A stretch of DNA of 64,000 bases from Pachyseris speciosa (GCA_016490735.1 JAEMWC010000080.1:837001-901000); one strand, 5' to 3'. Shown: positions 48,701 to 60,030, numbered from the stretch's first letter. Notes: generated by a model from the letters alone, not told the origin. Program-made: numbers and translations.

Positions 48701-50399
48701 TCCCGGTCGTACATCAATTGGGATTAAGAATCTCCCTCGGGCATTTAGCTTACTATTGTTTCACCGCTCATGAGATTAGTTTTATGATCTCTTCAGCGCT
48801 TTGTTAACAATTGTATTGAAATGCAACATTGACAAGCCTTTTAATTGTATACTTTTAGATTTCCTTCAAGAAAAAATACCCCACAGACCAAATTTTAATA
48901 AAATCCGGTCCATCTAGCAGCAGAAGAAGAGAAGAGGTAAGTCGTTTATTTACGTTTCGGTCGTCATAAGTCTACTTCGTCTAAAGTCTCGCGCAGTCAA
49001 AACACACGATCAAAGACTTGGTGAAGACGGTGCAACTTTGTGTCATGCAACTTGTACAGCTTTTTCTGCGCGTGTCATGCAATAATCCTGAAGCTTTCAT
49101 CTTTCAATTGTGCAATGTTATGAATGCGCGATAAAGTAGTAACTTTAAATCATTATGCATCTGAAAGTTTGTCTTTATTTATTTATTGAGAATTAAGTTC
49201 ATTCGTACTAGAGTAATCTACCTTCTATAACACGGCACTGTAATATCTCTGTAGCTCAGTATTGTCTCATAGAGATACCCTTGTATTTTATAAATTGAAA
49301 AAAGCCTGTATACTTTTAGGTTTCGTATTGGACTCAATTTAGAGACAACCACGAAAAAGGAAGCCAACAGGATGTTGTGCAAGGGGTCAAGAGAAGTAGA
49401 GAACAGGTAGACGGAAACGAAAGTAATTTCCCTTAATTTTCCCATAATAAACTCCCCTGTACAGTTACATTAAACTCACCTCGCCCCAAGAATACTGTTT
49501 TTACACCTTTCTCGGTTAATGTTTTCATTGTTCTTTGTTAATTAACTAACTAATCGGAACTGAGATGTTTACATAAATTCACCAACAGAAAATATGTCGT
49601 ACGGTCTCTGAACATGATCTATTTTTGTGTGAGCTACGTAGCGTGTTGACACAAGAACTGCTAAGACATAACTAACTAAAATTAAATTCCTTCGTTGTCA
49701 CTATTTCATTTGCAGGATAATATAAGCAAAGAAATTCTAAACCACATGCAACGCCAGACAGAGCTGATGAAATTAATCGTAAAAAACCAAACACAGGCTG
49801 GGATGTTGGCCGACCATGAAGGAATACAGAAAAGTTATCATGTACCTGGTGTTCCATTTGGCCAGGCTGCTACTCACCCCATCCCAGTTCCTGGTGCACA
49901 GCCACTCATGCTGCCTGTTGCACCCTTATGTCGAATGCCAGGTGGTCAATCGTTATCAGTACCCAGTGGCCAACCCTGGGTATTACCTGGAGGTCAACAG
50001 TTCGCAGTACCTGGAGGTCACACCTTCCCGATGCCCGTGAATCAGCCCTGGGCGATGCCGGGCGGACAACCCTTGGCGGTACCTTTTGGCCAAACCGCAA
50101 CCATTACCGGTGGTCAGCCCCTGGCATTACCTGGTGGACAACCTTTGGCGGCGCCCAATAGTCAACTTTGGGTGGCACCCGGTGGTCAACACTTGATGAC
50201 CGTACCCGACGGTCAGCCCTTATCTATAAATAGTGTTCACCCCTTGGCGCTATCTAACGGTGAACACAGGGCGGTACCTGGTGCTCACCCGTTGACAATA
50301 CCCGGTGACGAACCTGGCAGCCAGCATGTGTCATTAGATGGAGGTCAACCCTTGGTACCCGGGGTTCCAGGTTTAGAAAACTTTGCTTCATCGCCGTAG
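41748..50399 (+). CDS. Unrecognised intron-rich gene with C-terminal octapeptide repeats
   Basis: Fourteen exons keep one frame over about 602 residues: 41748-41785, 41984-42046, 42141-42204, 43219-43459, 44002-44090, 45642-45690, 46855-46958, 47204-47280, 47396-47506, 47657-47737, 47930-47971, 48859-48936, 49320-49406, 49716-50399. All junctions are GT-AG. The first coding exon is not found; if 41748-42204 is untranslated, the start would be ATG 43230. I recognise no family. The N-terminal region (WYIAAHEIGIAIKEHIG) looks globular and a basic patch follows (RHKQLRKRRGKFF). The end of the chain has a short helix (ISKEILNHMQRQTELMKLI) and then about 22 units of P-G-G-Q-P-L/W-A-V/L (49870-50370). 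A Penelope-like palindrome fills the intron before exon 7. Confidence 0.72.
42690..42738. repeat. (AAT)n tail microsatellite of a SINE
   Basis: About 15 AAT units adjoining the 3' end of the minus-strand SINE at 42737, consistent with growth from the SINE tail. Confidence 0.9.
42737..43007 (-). mobile_element. tRNA-derived SINE, copy 5 (best preserved)
   Basis: On the minus strand: GGGGGAGCAGAGTTGG head, A box TGGTGCAGTGG (42994-42984), B box GGTTCGATTCC (42951-42941), a conserved body, and an ACTTAAATAAAGTG end followed by the AAT/ATT tract. It lies in the intron before the exon at 43219. Confidence 0.9.
45238..45383 (-). pseudogene. Conserved-looking protein fragment, unassigned
   Basis: The minus strand reads RMPSIFGPLHWFDPVEWVHH and YPWFNGEELGGPFPL, rich in Trp, Pro and His in a way chance frames are not. 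No exon partners were found, and it lies antisense inside an intron of the unknown gene. It may be a captured exon or retrocopy. I could not assign a family with confidence. Confidence 0.35.
45861..45893 (-). ncRNA. Hammerhead-like core in the minus Penelope copy
   Basis: Minus strand CTGATGA, helix II GTCCG-loop-CGGAC, then GAAA. Helix III would be the weak ATATTT palindrome and helix I pairing is not evident. Probably related to the ribozymes known in Penelope-like elements. Confidence 0.45.
45938..46267 (-). pseudogene. GIY-YIG endonuclease fragment (Penelope-like), minus copy
   Basis: About 104 residues from TVYQIHC to ILTPKRR are the same as in the plus copy. The GIY-YIG module starts VYQIHC...YVGETARSLEIRVKEH. 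The reverse-transcriptase part is missing, so it cannot act alone as a retroelement. Confidence 0.75.
46269..46710 (+). pseudogene. GIY-YIG endonuclease fragment (Penelope-like), plus copy
   Basis: Longer than the minus copy: it begins in the linker (PYIKGISERLQRAFKAHE) that lies between reverse transcriptase and endonuclease in Penelope-like elements. It continues through KCGTVYQIHCEKCNKEYVGE to the stop at 46708-46710. No frame break is visible, and the near identity of the two copies implies recent insertion or gene conversion. Confidence 0.8.
46755..46787 (+). ncRNA. Hammerhead-like core in the plus Penelope copy
   Basis: CTGATGA (46755-46761), helix II GTCCG/CGGAC, GAAA (46784-46787), followed by TATTTC. 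Mirror image of 45861-45893. Core bases fit; helices I and III are poor. Confidence 0.45.
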
Positions 50400-51060
50400 T
50401 TTTGACCAAACATTTGCAAGTCTTGTTCTTTACAAAATCCCAGTTGCTAGGAAAATTATTTTCAGCAATTATTTACAAATAATGCTTAATTTACAAAATA
50501 TGAAAATGGATATTTTAGATAACATTACTTACATCGAGACATTTCAGTTTATCCGGTCTAAAAGTTTGGAGGGAGCTCTCAGATTTAATATCATTCAGTC
50601 CATTCTTAGTCCAGATCCAGATCTTAGCTCCTGTAAACGCAAAGATTTTCCTGTAGTAGTTCGTTCTCGTCCTTGGTATGGCAATATCATCCCTTGATGT
50701 TCTGAGGTTGTATACAAAGGCTCCCGATTTCGCTGAGAAAATATCCTTTAAATGAGGCGGTGTCGGCGGTCATCCCGTTAAAAGGTTTGTTTCCGGCCTT
50801 TCAAAGAGCAAACGTTTTAGGCCAAAGCTAATTTTTTGCATAAAGTTCAACTGTACGATACATTACGCTATCACATTAAATTCATATTTCCAAATTATTT
50901 CATTTTTTGTTTTGTCTCATTAATATTCATATTTTCTATTATCCGGATAATCGAGGTTCGACAGTACGATAGATGTACGGCACCACCAGGAGCCTGTAAG
51001 CTCTACATTTCACTGGCGGGGATAGTGTTGCACCTCTAGTATATACTAAAATAAGATAAC
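50400..51060. other. 3' flank of the unknown gene
   Basis: AT-rich and non-coding. The convergent minus-strand gene ends on its right side (51080-51134). No terminal repeats noticed. Confidence 0.5.
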
Positions 51061-51096
51061 AAACCAAAACACTTGGAGCTTCTTTACCTTTATAAA

Positions 51097-51102
51097 TTTA
51101 TT
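51097..51102 (-). terminator. Polyadenylation signal of the integrase-core gene
   Basis: AATAAA on the minus strand about 30 bases after the stop codon at 51134-51132. Confidence 0.6.
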
Positions 51103-51131
51103 TCCTCAGAAGTGCTAGTACAGTACTCCAT

Positions 51132-54100
51132 TTAATTGGACATTTGAAAGTAGTTTAAGAGCGATCGGTAGGCAGCACTTGCCTTCAATGCATCGTCTAC
51201 ATAATCTTCTGGAATTAGGCCACCTACAGCTTCAATAAACGCAGAAGGAACCGTAGTCGGTAGCGACTCGGCGAAGGAAAATCTACCTTCCAAATAATCA
51301 AGATCGCTGCGTCTCGGTACGTGTCCCATATCTTGAAATCCTGTTTAAAGAATATGTGTTTCCTTTATTATTAAACGCAAGAGAGTTCGTACCCCACCTG
51401 ACCGCAGTGGTCGGGAAATCCTTGTTATGTGTCTTACGTATATCATATAACATATGCGGTTACTTAGGAGACTATGCCCGTTGGCTTCAAAGGCTGTCTA
51501 ACTGGTGATAACCTGTGCGATAATGTAAAGCAATAAACAGGACTGCACACAACTTTAAGTATTGCCTGTTATATTCGATCAGTTGCGAATAAACAAATAC
51601 AGACGAACACAGGCAGTAGCGGCTCTTTCTTGTCCCTTTTTGCTAGACAACCGCCCGCCTTGTGAAAAAAACTTTTTGTTATAATAAACAAATGAAATCC
51701 AGCCGGGACCAGAGACGCAGCCATATCCGTCTTGTTCTGCAGGCTATCGCGTCCGTTTTGAGAGAGCAGACATTTGATCCATTGTAGTCATGTGTGTATA
51801 CTCTAAGAACCTGGGGCCGCTTATCAAACGCCCCACAAACCTAACGGGCCCGAAACCGTGTATTGAAATCAATATCTCAAGAGAATGAGGGTGTGTTCTG
51901 ACCTCTGATAAAGTCCATTTTGTTTCTTTAGCTGATACCTTTACTGTGTAATTTTCGAAACTTTTGAAAAGGGTCCGGTAATTACCGGGAGCTTCGATAG
52001 ACTGGTCCCTGCTCACATAGCGAATTTCCGTTCGGTTAACATGCTTGACATCTCAGCGCGGCTTCCAGAAAACTTCTTAAAAAGACTTATACGAGGACAT
52101 TAAGAAAAGGTCAGCCCTGTCTGAATTTCACCTGGCTGGAAAGTGAAGTGTGGCCATGCGCAGTGATGGTGTTTCTAGCCTACGTGTAGTCGTACCCACC
52201 CCCGAGGAAAAACTGGAGGAGGGAACGTCTACGAAAACCTGACACGAATCGTGTTATGTGACGTCACTCTTTTGCATGAAAATATATAATGGTTTCTCAT
52301 AGGTTAATCGCATTGATCAATACTTTCGAGAACACTGATTGGCCGAAACGGATCTTGCTCGTTGGTGAAGAAACTTGAAATATGCCGGTCGGAGTGTCGG
52401 AAGCCACACAAACTAAAGTGGAGTTTAACGCAGCTAGATATGAGGTTTGCGAGATTTTTGGATTACAGAAATTCCACGAAGAGCAACAAAAGGCCATAGC
52501 TTTGTTTTTTGATGGAAAGACTGTCCGTGTTTCATTGCCAACTGGCTATAGAAAAGCTATTAAATTTCAGGCGATGCCAGCTAGTGATCGCATCGCTTCT
52601 TTGGAAGAAACCGTGTACTATTTTCATCGTGTCACCTCTGACAGCGCTCATGGAAGATCAGGTCCAACATCTGAATGATCTGGGATTGAAAACGATCGCG
52701 CTAGCCAAAGATTCGGAGGATCATATCATCGAACGAGTCATGACTGGTGAATATTAGCACGTGTATGAGTAACGAAACGGTAATGAAGGGACGTGCAGAT
52801 TGTTCAAATTTACGCTTTCTGATAGCGGTTCCTTCGGCTGGAAAACAAGGCTAACTTTCTCCAAACTTGCTACGTAATTATTTCTAATAAATTTGTCTGC
52901 CAACAAATTTAAGCTGATAGTACGCTTATGTAAACGAAAAATTTGCGAGAGCGATGTTTACATCAAAGATAATTGTTTTCTTGCTTTTGACCAAAAATCG
53001 CTCGCTGATAGTACGCTTATGTAAACGAATTTTTTGCGAGAGCGATGTTTACATCAAAGATTGTTTTCTTGCTTTTGACCAAAAATCGCTCGTAATCCTT
53101 TTCATTACGCGGCCTTTGACTTTTGTCTAAGCGTGTAAACATACGCACTTCCGCAGAAAATATAATTTATTTACATAACTTGCATGAATTACTGTGACGT
53201 CACATAACACGATTGGTTTCAAGTTTTCGTAGACGTTCCCTCCTCCTGTTTTTCCTCGGGGGTGGGTACGGCTACACGTAGGCTATGGTGTTTCCGATGT
53301 TATTTTGATTTTCTTCAAATTGGAAGAGATGAGAAGGAACTGGGCCTCGTAGGGGGAGGAGTAAAAAATGGGGAGGGGCGAGATGCGATGGGTGGGACGG
53401 CCAATTGCGCCCAGGATGAAATTTCAGCCAAGCTTAATTGAGACAAAACAGTGAACAGATGACGTCAAAATGTGATAAGAGGGAGGTAGAGGTAACCCAA
53501 TTTAAAGAAATCATAATTACCATGAATTCCTGGAAAAAAAGTAGAGATCATCTGGAACGCCGTTTGGTACACGTCGATCTTTTTGTTTACGGATACCATG
53601 GGAATTATGCTGTTCTCGGAAGTCATCGAGCTCTTTTTGAAGAAGTGGTAAAAAGACGTGAAGAAAGCAATGTCTGAAATAAACAAGCACTTCGGATTAT
53701 CACAGACATATATTGTTAACGAAACTGGAATCTTAGACTGATAGAAGCCCCCTCCTGGATATTGCAGGAACTCAAATCCAATGGGCCCTTCGCTGGATGT
53801 CAGTCACGTGGTACAAAAACGCCATGCTGGGACGGAAACAGCCACTGGGACAAGACAAACAAAGAAAATTACCATACACCTTATTCCAAAATGGCGACTA
53901 ATTTGTTATTCTTTTGTTTGCATGTTAATTAGCCCTGTGCCTCATTTTCACTTCAAACTTCTTTTGTATTTTATACATGTTGACGAGGCAAAGAGGGCTA
54001 ATTAACATGCAAACAAAAGAATAATAAATTGGCCACCAGTTTGGAATAAGGTGTATGTAAACTCTTTGTTTGTTGGCGTCCCAGCATGGCGTTTTTGTAT

Positions 54101-57100
54101 CACGTGACTGACATACTTCAAATGGCCTATGGTAAACCTGAAGTGAATAATGAAGTGAATGTGCTGAGGGGAGCCCCTCTCCAGTCTCTTTCCGCTCTGT
54201 TCTCCTCGCTCCAGTCGCACCGCAGTGTTGTTCACTGCGCTTTTAATAGCCGATGGCGCTTCAACTATCCAAAAAGGACTGCCGGCTCTCTTACTTGCTC
54301 TGAACGCGAACACATGGCTTAGAACAAACAGCAGAAAAGCGTTTACAGCAACATATTTTGTTCAGCTAACTTTACCCTCCTTGGTTGAAAGTGCACAACG
54401 CCTCGCAACCTTTGCAGACTGTGTACACGCTTGGTATCCAAGCACTGCTATGGTGTTTGAAAAAATAGGCTTTATCCCCAGTTTCGCTAGTTAGCTTTAC
54501 CATGACAACAGAGCTACATTCTACCATGATATACACTGTAGGTAATGATTTCAGTAACCTATGCACCGAATCTGTCACATCCAGAAACCCTTTAAATTCC
54601 ATATCCTGCAAACGAAATAATACGGTTACGATCAGCTTTAGGTGTCTAGTCGCAGCTAACAGTAATGTATAAGGTTAATTAAGCATGCCCTTATTTCATT
54701 CTGCTCTCCAAAGAGACATTATGTAATTTGACTTTTGAATAGGAATTACACTGTACCTTCCTGGTAACTTTTATAAGCGTTGATTGTGACTTCATGATCA
54801 ACGTGCAGTTTAATCTTTTTATCGTAAAAACGCTGAGCTCTCCATTTACGTATACACATGCCATAAGGTAAGAATAAGGGCGAGAACGAGAGTAAGAATA
54901 AGTACTCTTGAATAAGAACATGCGAAAGTCCTTAAAAAAGACAGTCAGTGGTTGAGTACCAACCTCGAAAAGGGAAATCCAGAAATCCCCACACATCTTG
55001 CGCAGATGGCTCCAGAATGCTTCTATTCGCTTCAAGAAAAGAGTAACAAATTTGAAAAAAAAAAAGCCATTAAAAGTTGACAGCATCTAGCTAGCAGAGC
55101 AGTCCTTACCTGGTTTGTGGTGGACTTTACAAACTTGTGGCTTTTCTCTCCAGCAAAATCATCACCTGAGTTTCTGCGTAGAAAACATTGACATGATGCC
55201 ACTAGGCCTGTCTCTGTTCCTACATCAGAACAAGTAATTGACGGAACAACTGAAAACAAAATGAAAATATTAGGAATTGAAATAAGGAAACTGCTTAAAT
55301 GGTCAAATGATTGAAAAGTAAAGAACCGTAGAAAGATAGGGTGACAGAATTTAATAACTGAAACAGAGTATCACATGTGGAATAAATGGCTTAAGAACAC
55401 CTACAGGAACCTGATGCAATATCTCACTGGTAAACAGACAGAATTCTCTCATTTAACATTCCACTCAATGCAAATAGATTAATCCCAACAAACCTATTCA
55501 TTAAATAATAAATCATTACCGTTCAAATTGCAGACATGTTGTATATAATATTTCGCTACAACCCAAGGCTGCTTGTTTGTTGTGTATGCTCTGTCAAATT
55601 CAAAAGTAAAATGCATGTTTCTTATTTTAAAGTAAGGCAATTTTTGTTACAATATTGTATAATTAAAGATTTAATGATGAAATTAAAAAAAATATATCAA
55701 AATTAAGGCTGTCAGACATTTCAAATTAATATTATCAAGGCAAAGGGACTGATATTCGTGGTTGAATACAAATATTCCATCCACGCTACATTTATTTACA
55801 TGATCACAAATATCTATTTTATTTTCCATTTGTATAAACAGACAGATTGCCTTGAAAATAATGATAGCATCATTGAAACGTCGGACAGCTTTAATTTTAT
55901 TCTGAGAGACTAAAATTTTGAGTTCAAACATTTCTCTTAACAATTTGCTTACCTAAGCCAGATTATTTTCCTAGAAAAACCATCAATAGCCCCATGGATG
56001 AAGATACCCCAGCGGGCCAATTTATCATAACGATCAAGATGCCAACACAAGTTTGGTCCCTGAAATTTCAAGGAAATGTTAATGTGTGATTATAATATAT
56101 GGTATTTTAAGAGAAGTGATCATTTTCATTGTTAAAAATGGGAGTGTGTTAAAAAGGTATACCGTATGTTCAAGTCATTAATGGAATATAACATGACTTT
56201 ATAATCTTGAAATTTACAGAGTAGCTAAGTAGATAAATATTTTTGAGACAATGACCATGAAGGAGGAAATCGAAATTTGCTGAATTAATCAGAGATGACA
56301 TCAGATGTTTCCAGGTTTTTCATCTGGTCTGATGGATACGTATAATGGGCCCCTCTCACCTTAGATACATATTTCCTTTTACGAAGAACATTTTTCTTTT
56401 CTGGACCACGAGCCACAACTTGAGAAAGGGCAAGATACTGCAAGGCTAGCTCTACCTGTTCTCTACGAAATGTTCAAAAGTAGAAACATCAAACTTGGAT
56501 AACAGGGAAAAATTGTAATTCATAATTAAAATTTACTCTCTTGCAACATATTTAAGAAAAGATTATTATTGTACATTCGTGTATCTTGAGAATAAGTGCC
56601 TTCAACTAAATACATAAATTTACAACAACAAAATAACAAATAAGTATTACAGCATTACATGCATGTATAATACATACCTCTTAACAAGGAGTCCTTGATG
56701 CATTCGAATCCGTAGATGTAGAGATCTCGCTCCTAGAAGCTGCCCTGGTCCCTTCAGTTCTAGCTAACAAACGTCAGCATGCAGTCATGAGTGGTAATGT
56801 ATACTTTCAGACACTATATCATTTAGAGTCTTTATGTGATTAATAAAAACTGCATATGCAACCGAAGAAAAAATGAAAGAGCCAGCATAAGTCTACCCTC
56901 AGTAACAGTGGGGTGGAGTGGGGTGGGGGGAGGGGGGGGGATGAGTGTGAAACTCATCCTCGACTCACTTAGGGGTGTTTTGGTATCAATTACCAAATGT
57001 AACTAGTAATCTATAACATCAGTGACATTGATTGATAAAGTCAATAAGTAATAGACGGGTTATTAAACTTAACACTTGGGAATGGCCATATTTTGCGACA

Positions 57101-58206
57101 CTTTATTTTGATTCGGAATTCAATATGTAGAAACTGAGTCAATAAATCAATATTTTAAAAGCGTATTTTTATTCTGATTTCAAAGGTGAAAGGAAAACAG
57201 ACTACATAGATTGTTTTTTGCTGTGTTTCTATTATGCGCATAATCATGTTACAGGTACTATTTGCAACTACAACAAAACGGTAACCATACAGTGTTCATT
57301 TCGAAAGGAGTAATACCCACGAAGCTCCTTCTAGGGGTCTTGTAACAGTAGGTCATTTGACCCGCGGAATAACTCGTTGTAAGCAATTTCTTTTAATGAG
57401 GCTAGCAGATGTTTATGTTACCGTAAAAAGATCAGGTGAAAAGATATACGGTACCGTCGATCGCCCGTCATCCCAGGAGGCCTAGAAATACCCGTGAACG
57501 TCACAAGCATGAAATCAGAGAGCTTTAGCAACGAGGAGAGTGAGACAAAAATATAGACTGCAAAACAATCGGTTTTTAATTTCGTTTGCTGAAAGCATAA
57601 ATTCTTGTGCTTTGCGCGCGAGCATTACACGCCCGCAGGGCGTGTGAAGCTATACGTTTTCACCCTCACTCCAGACCTTGCACTTGATGAGGCCTCGCAT
57701 TCGACAAACAAACGAAAAAGGCTGTTTTACAGTCTACAAAAAATCCGATAGTCTCAACATTCCCTTTCTCGTTAATTCTACAACCCCTCAAGCAAATATT
57801 ATAAAGAATGTTTCGTTTTTGCTCATGAATGGTGCATATACATTTTTAATAGATTCGTATGAATTCAGCTACTTTTCCCGATTGATCATCTTTACTTAAG
57901 TCACGTCTGCATTCTATAGTAGCCTGGGACCAGGCTCCGCAGTGTGGTTAAGGAGCAAAGAAGGAACCCAGTGGCGGAAAAAATCGGCGAGTGAAGGGAG
58001 CCGAGCAGGGGACAGGCGGAGGGGAAAGGGCGCAGAGTCACTAGACTCGAGGTATCTTTTAAGACGAAAGAGTTTTTTCTGACGTTTTTTCTTTTACTGA
58101 TACACGTACTTCAACAGCCTTCAGGACGTCTTGGGCAGACAGAGCATCATGTCTTCCCAAACTGTGGTCCTTCAAAAACCGCTTCAGCGTTGAAAAACTA
58201 TCCTCA
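51132..58206 (-). CDS. Integrase-core (retroviral-type DDE) domain protein, intron-rich
   Basis: Minus-strand exons, 5' to 3': about 58206-58098, 56763-56678, 56462-56360, 56059-55953, 55590-55520, 55249-55110, 55029-54964, 54605-54501 and 51340-51132. The first seven agree in phase. N-terminus: STLKRFLKDHSLGRHDALS (helix-turn-helix-like) and ELKGPGQLLGARSL. The catalytic core follows: WHLDRYDKLARWGIFIHGAI, WVVAKYYIQHV, CSDVGTET, TTNQRIEAFWSHLR. The three acidic residues expected for DDE catalysis (Asp in WHLD, Asp in CSDVG, Glu in RIEAFW) are present; the usual Asn after GTE is Thr. The last two exons do not join cleanly in phase, so one exon may be missing. The family is widespread in cnidarians and fish and is transposon-derived; the many introns suggest a host gene. 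First exon not found. Confidence 0.72.
52382..52757 (+). pseudogene. RecQ-like helicase fragment, frameshifted
   Basis: The first frame reads FGLQKFHEEQQKAIALFFDG and a motif I of LPTGYRKAIKFQAMP, with Arg and Ala where Gly and Ser are usual. After a frame change near 52600 it continues FIVSPLTALMEDQVQHLNDL and LGLKTIAL (motif Ia region). Only the first helicase motifs are present. The break and motif I changes rule out activity. Confidence 0.75.
52913..53095. repeat. Two tandem 92-base units
   Basis: Both units begin GCTGATAGTACGCTTATGTA and end GACCAAAAATCGCTCG, with only a few differences. They lie inside the RecQ-carrying element. Confidence 0.85.
53780..54125. mobile_element. Hairpin MITE, GTCAGTCACGTG ends
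   Basis: Left GTCAGTCACGTGGTACAAAA matches the inverted right end TTTTTGTATCACGTGACTGA. Arms extend more than 120 bases (GCATGTTAATTAGCCCT and complement). It lies in the presumed last intron of the integrase-core gene. Confidence 0.75.
56770..58090. other. Intron-like region of the integrase gene
   Basis: Between exons at 56763 and 58098. It has a G-rich tract (about 56908-56942), a remnant of the TAGGGAGCTTTAGCAACG element near 57519, and a GC-rich repeat-like stretch at 57925-58050. No exon seen. Confidence 0.45.
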
Positions 58207-58372
58207 AATGAACAATAATATGTATCAAACATGGCTATACTGTTCTTGTATTGTAGCTGCACATGTTAATTACTTACATAAACTTAATTTGTGACGACTA
58301 ACTATGTGTGATACATGATAGGTATAATTAACATCTAAGGTTCTAACATTTTCCACGCAGCTGGGGAGGAGC

Positions 58373-58500
58373 GTTGCGCGAAACCCTGCGAGCAGAATCT
58401 CCTTCGATCGTCCTAGAAAAATCGGGAAGAGGAAGGATACTCTGCTCGCGGCCTGCACAGGAAGATCGAAGGAGACTCTGCTCGCAGGGTAGTTGCGTGA
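58373..58500. mobile_element. 110-base MITE with 9-bp duplication (ACCCTGCGAGCAGA ends)
   Basis: The element 58382-58491 has inverted ends ACCCTGCGAGCAGA and TCTGCTCGCAGGGT and inner GATCGAAGGAGA pairs. GTTGCGCGA (58373-58381) and GTTGCGTGA (58492-58500) flank it, differing at one base. Confidence 0.8.
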
Positions 58501-58789
58501 CGACCCAAAATATAAACGACTGCGTCGGTGACTATTAAACTCGCAAAGTACTCGTCCCAATTTATGAAGACCTACCTCCACTGTAAGCCAAACTTTGCAT
58601 TGAGGTACAACAACACAACATTATTAGTCTTATTTTTCCTCAAGAGATCTCTCAAGAACGCTACCACATCGTCCACAGCGACGTTCATATCTCAGCCAGT
58701 CATGCACGGGACTGAGACCGAAACATTAGTTTCATTGATCTATGACTTGACTTACTTCATCACTCACTCATGATAGAGGAATTTTTGCG

Positions 58790-59035
58790 CTCCATTTTAA
58801 TTTTGATATCACGAAAAAGTCAAAATGAAAAGCAACAATGAAAAATCGAAATGAAAATGAAAACTGATGTGGCAAGTGATGACAGAAACGAAACGAAACT
58901 TAAAACCGCAAGCGTACCGCGGAAAAATGCAAATGCAAATACAATCAAAAATGCAAACGAAAATGAAAACGTTGAAGAGAAATGCAAACCAAAATGAAAA
59001 TGAAAACAAAAGTGGCTGAGCCACCTCGGATTCCG
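58790..59035 (-). mobile_element. Repeat element shared with 40.9 kb (minus copy)
   Basis: Near-identical reverse complement of 40934-41165, ending CTGAGCCACCTCGGATTCCG. The following sequence (GAATGTTTGCAAGTTCAAC) matches the sequence after the first direct repeat at 40577, so the insertion context is shared too. Confidence 0.8.
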
Positions 59036-59039
59036 TAGT

Positions 59040-60030
59040 CTATACGAATGTTTGCAAGTTCAACAGCGAGAAGAAAGCTTTAACATGACCAAAATTTAAC
59101 TCCAGATGGACTGCCGTGTATCCCGTATCCGCTCCATTGAGATGTACATTTTGTTGAATAACTCAAGTACGGGATACCACACACCCCTGAGACTTTGACA
59201 GGTAGTTTATTTACTATTTTGCCACAATATCTCAATTTCTGGACTTTAATTTTTGAATGATAAGCGATTATATTTTACAAATGTACTAGCGTCCCTTGAA
59301 ACTGTCCAGAAACGTTCCTTTCTTGTGTTTCAAATGACCCTGGATTGACGTATTTGTAAACAGTTTCACTCTGCTAATTAATTTTCTACTCACATTTCAC
59401 CGAGACTCCATTCACATTTATGCGAAAAAATCCAACATCGTTCGATAAGCGTTTCCTTTCTCAAACAATTCTCCATCGAAGCGAAAACAAGTGTGCTTAG
59501 TTTTTTTTTTTTTTTGGAATCAATGCACTATTTTTATCATCTTGCATAACGATAAACCTCTGTGGCCTAAAGGTCATTGTTCCTGCCTGTGACGCAGCTA
59601 ACCCGGGTTCGATGTCCTTTAGTGGTATATATCACGGGCTTTATTTTTTCTGTTTCTCTTTTTCTTGTTCTTTTAGAAATATTTTTTACAAGTGTTATAA
59701 TTATTGTGCTCAATGGTTGAGCTGTATTTTAGAGGAATATATGTTGATAGGGGTCTAAAGAAATAGACTCCAACACAAGCTAAACACAATGCGTCCGATG
59801 TAAGAAAGACAGACTTCCCTCTATTCTTTTGTTTAGCACTAAGTTAGGGATACAATACTGTTTTTTGCAAGCCCGGGTTTAGGCTAATTGTAGCCTCTTG
59901 TTCCATTAGTGTCGGTAGATTTTCGGTAAATGCTTGATAGCCGAGAGGGGATTGGTACTGAATATGGAACACCACATGTTGTGATCGAAGGACTTTATCA
60001 TCGACGGAGCTGTTCGCTTTCCTCCGCTTC
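59040..60030. other. Intergenic, dsRNA-binding gene upstream region
   Basis: No exon recognised apart from a possible 5' leader near 59950-60100. Contains a poly-T run (59499-59516) and a tRNA-like sequence (59555-59625). Confidence 0.45.
59555..59625 (+). other. tRNA-like sequence (degenerate)
   Basis: CCTCTGTGGCCTAAAGG resembles an A box and D arm, CTGCCTGTGACGCAG an anticodon arm, and GGGTTCGATGTCC a B box. The acceptor stem does not close, so it is more likely a tRNA pseudogene or SINE head. Confidence 0.4.

Larger units (their letters stand above)
52167..53294. mobile_element. MULE-like element carrying a RecQ helicase fragment
   Basis: The element at 52176-53285 has terminal inverted repeats of about 90 bases (TAGCCTACGTGTAG ends; GAGGAGGGAACGTCTACG inside). 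TGGTGTTTC flanks it exactly at 52167-52175 and 53286-53294. A 9-bp duplication with long TIRs is the Mutator-like pattern. Cargo: a RecQ-type helicase fragment at 52382-52757. A 92-base tandem duplication lies at 52913-53095. No transposase is present, so it resembles a Pack-MULE. Confidence 0.85.

Noticed and set aside
49870..50370. Relation of the PGGQ octapeptides to prion-protein octarepeats
   Set aside because: Only the eight-residue period and Pro/Gly/Gln content agree. The sequence order and the rest of the protein differ, so homology is not supported.
59555..59625. Functional tRNA (Asp/His-like anticodon arm)
   Set aside because: The acceptor stem does not close and the B box is altered, so a tRNA pseudogene or SINE head is more likely.
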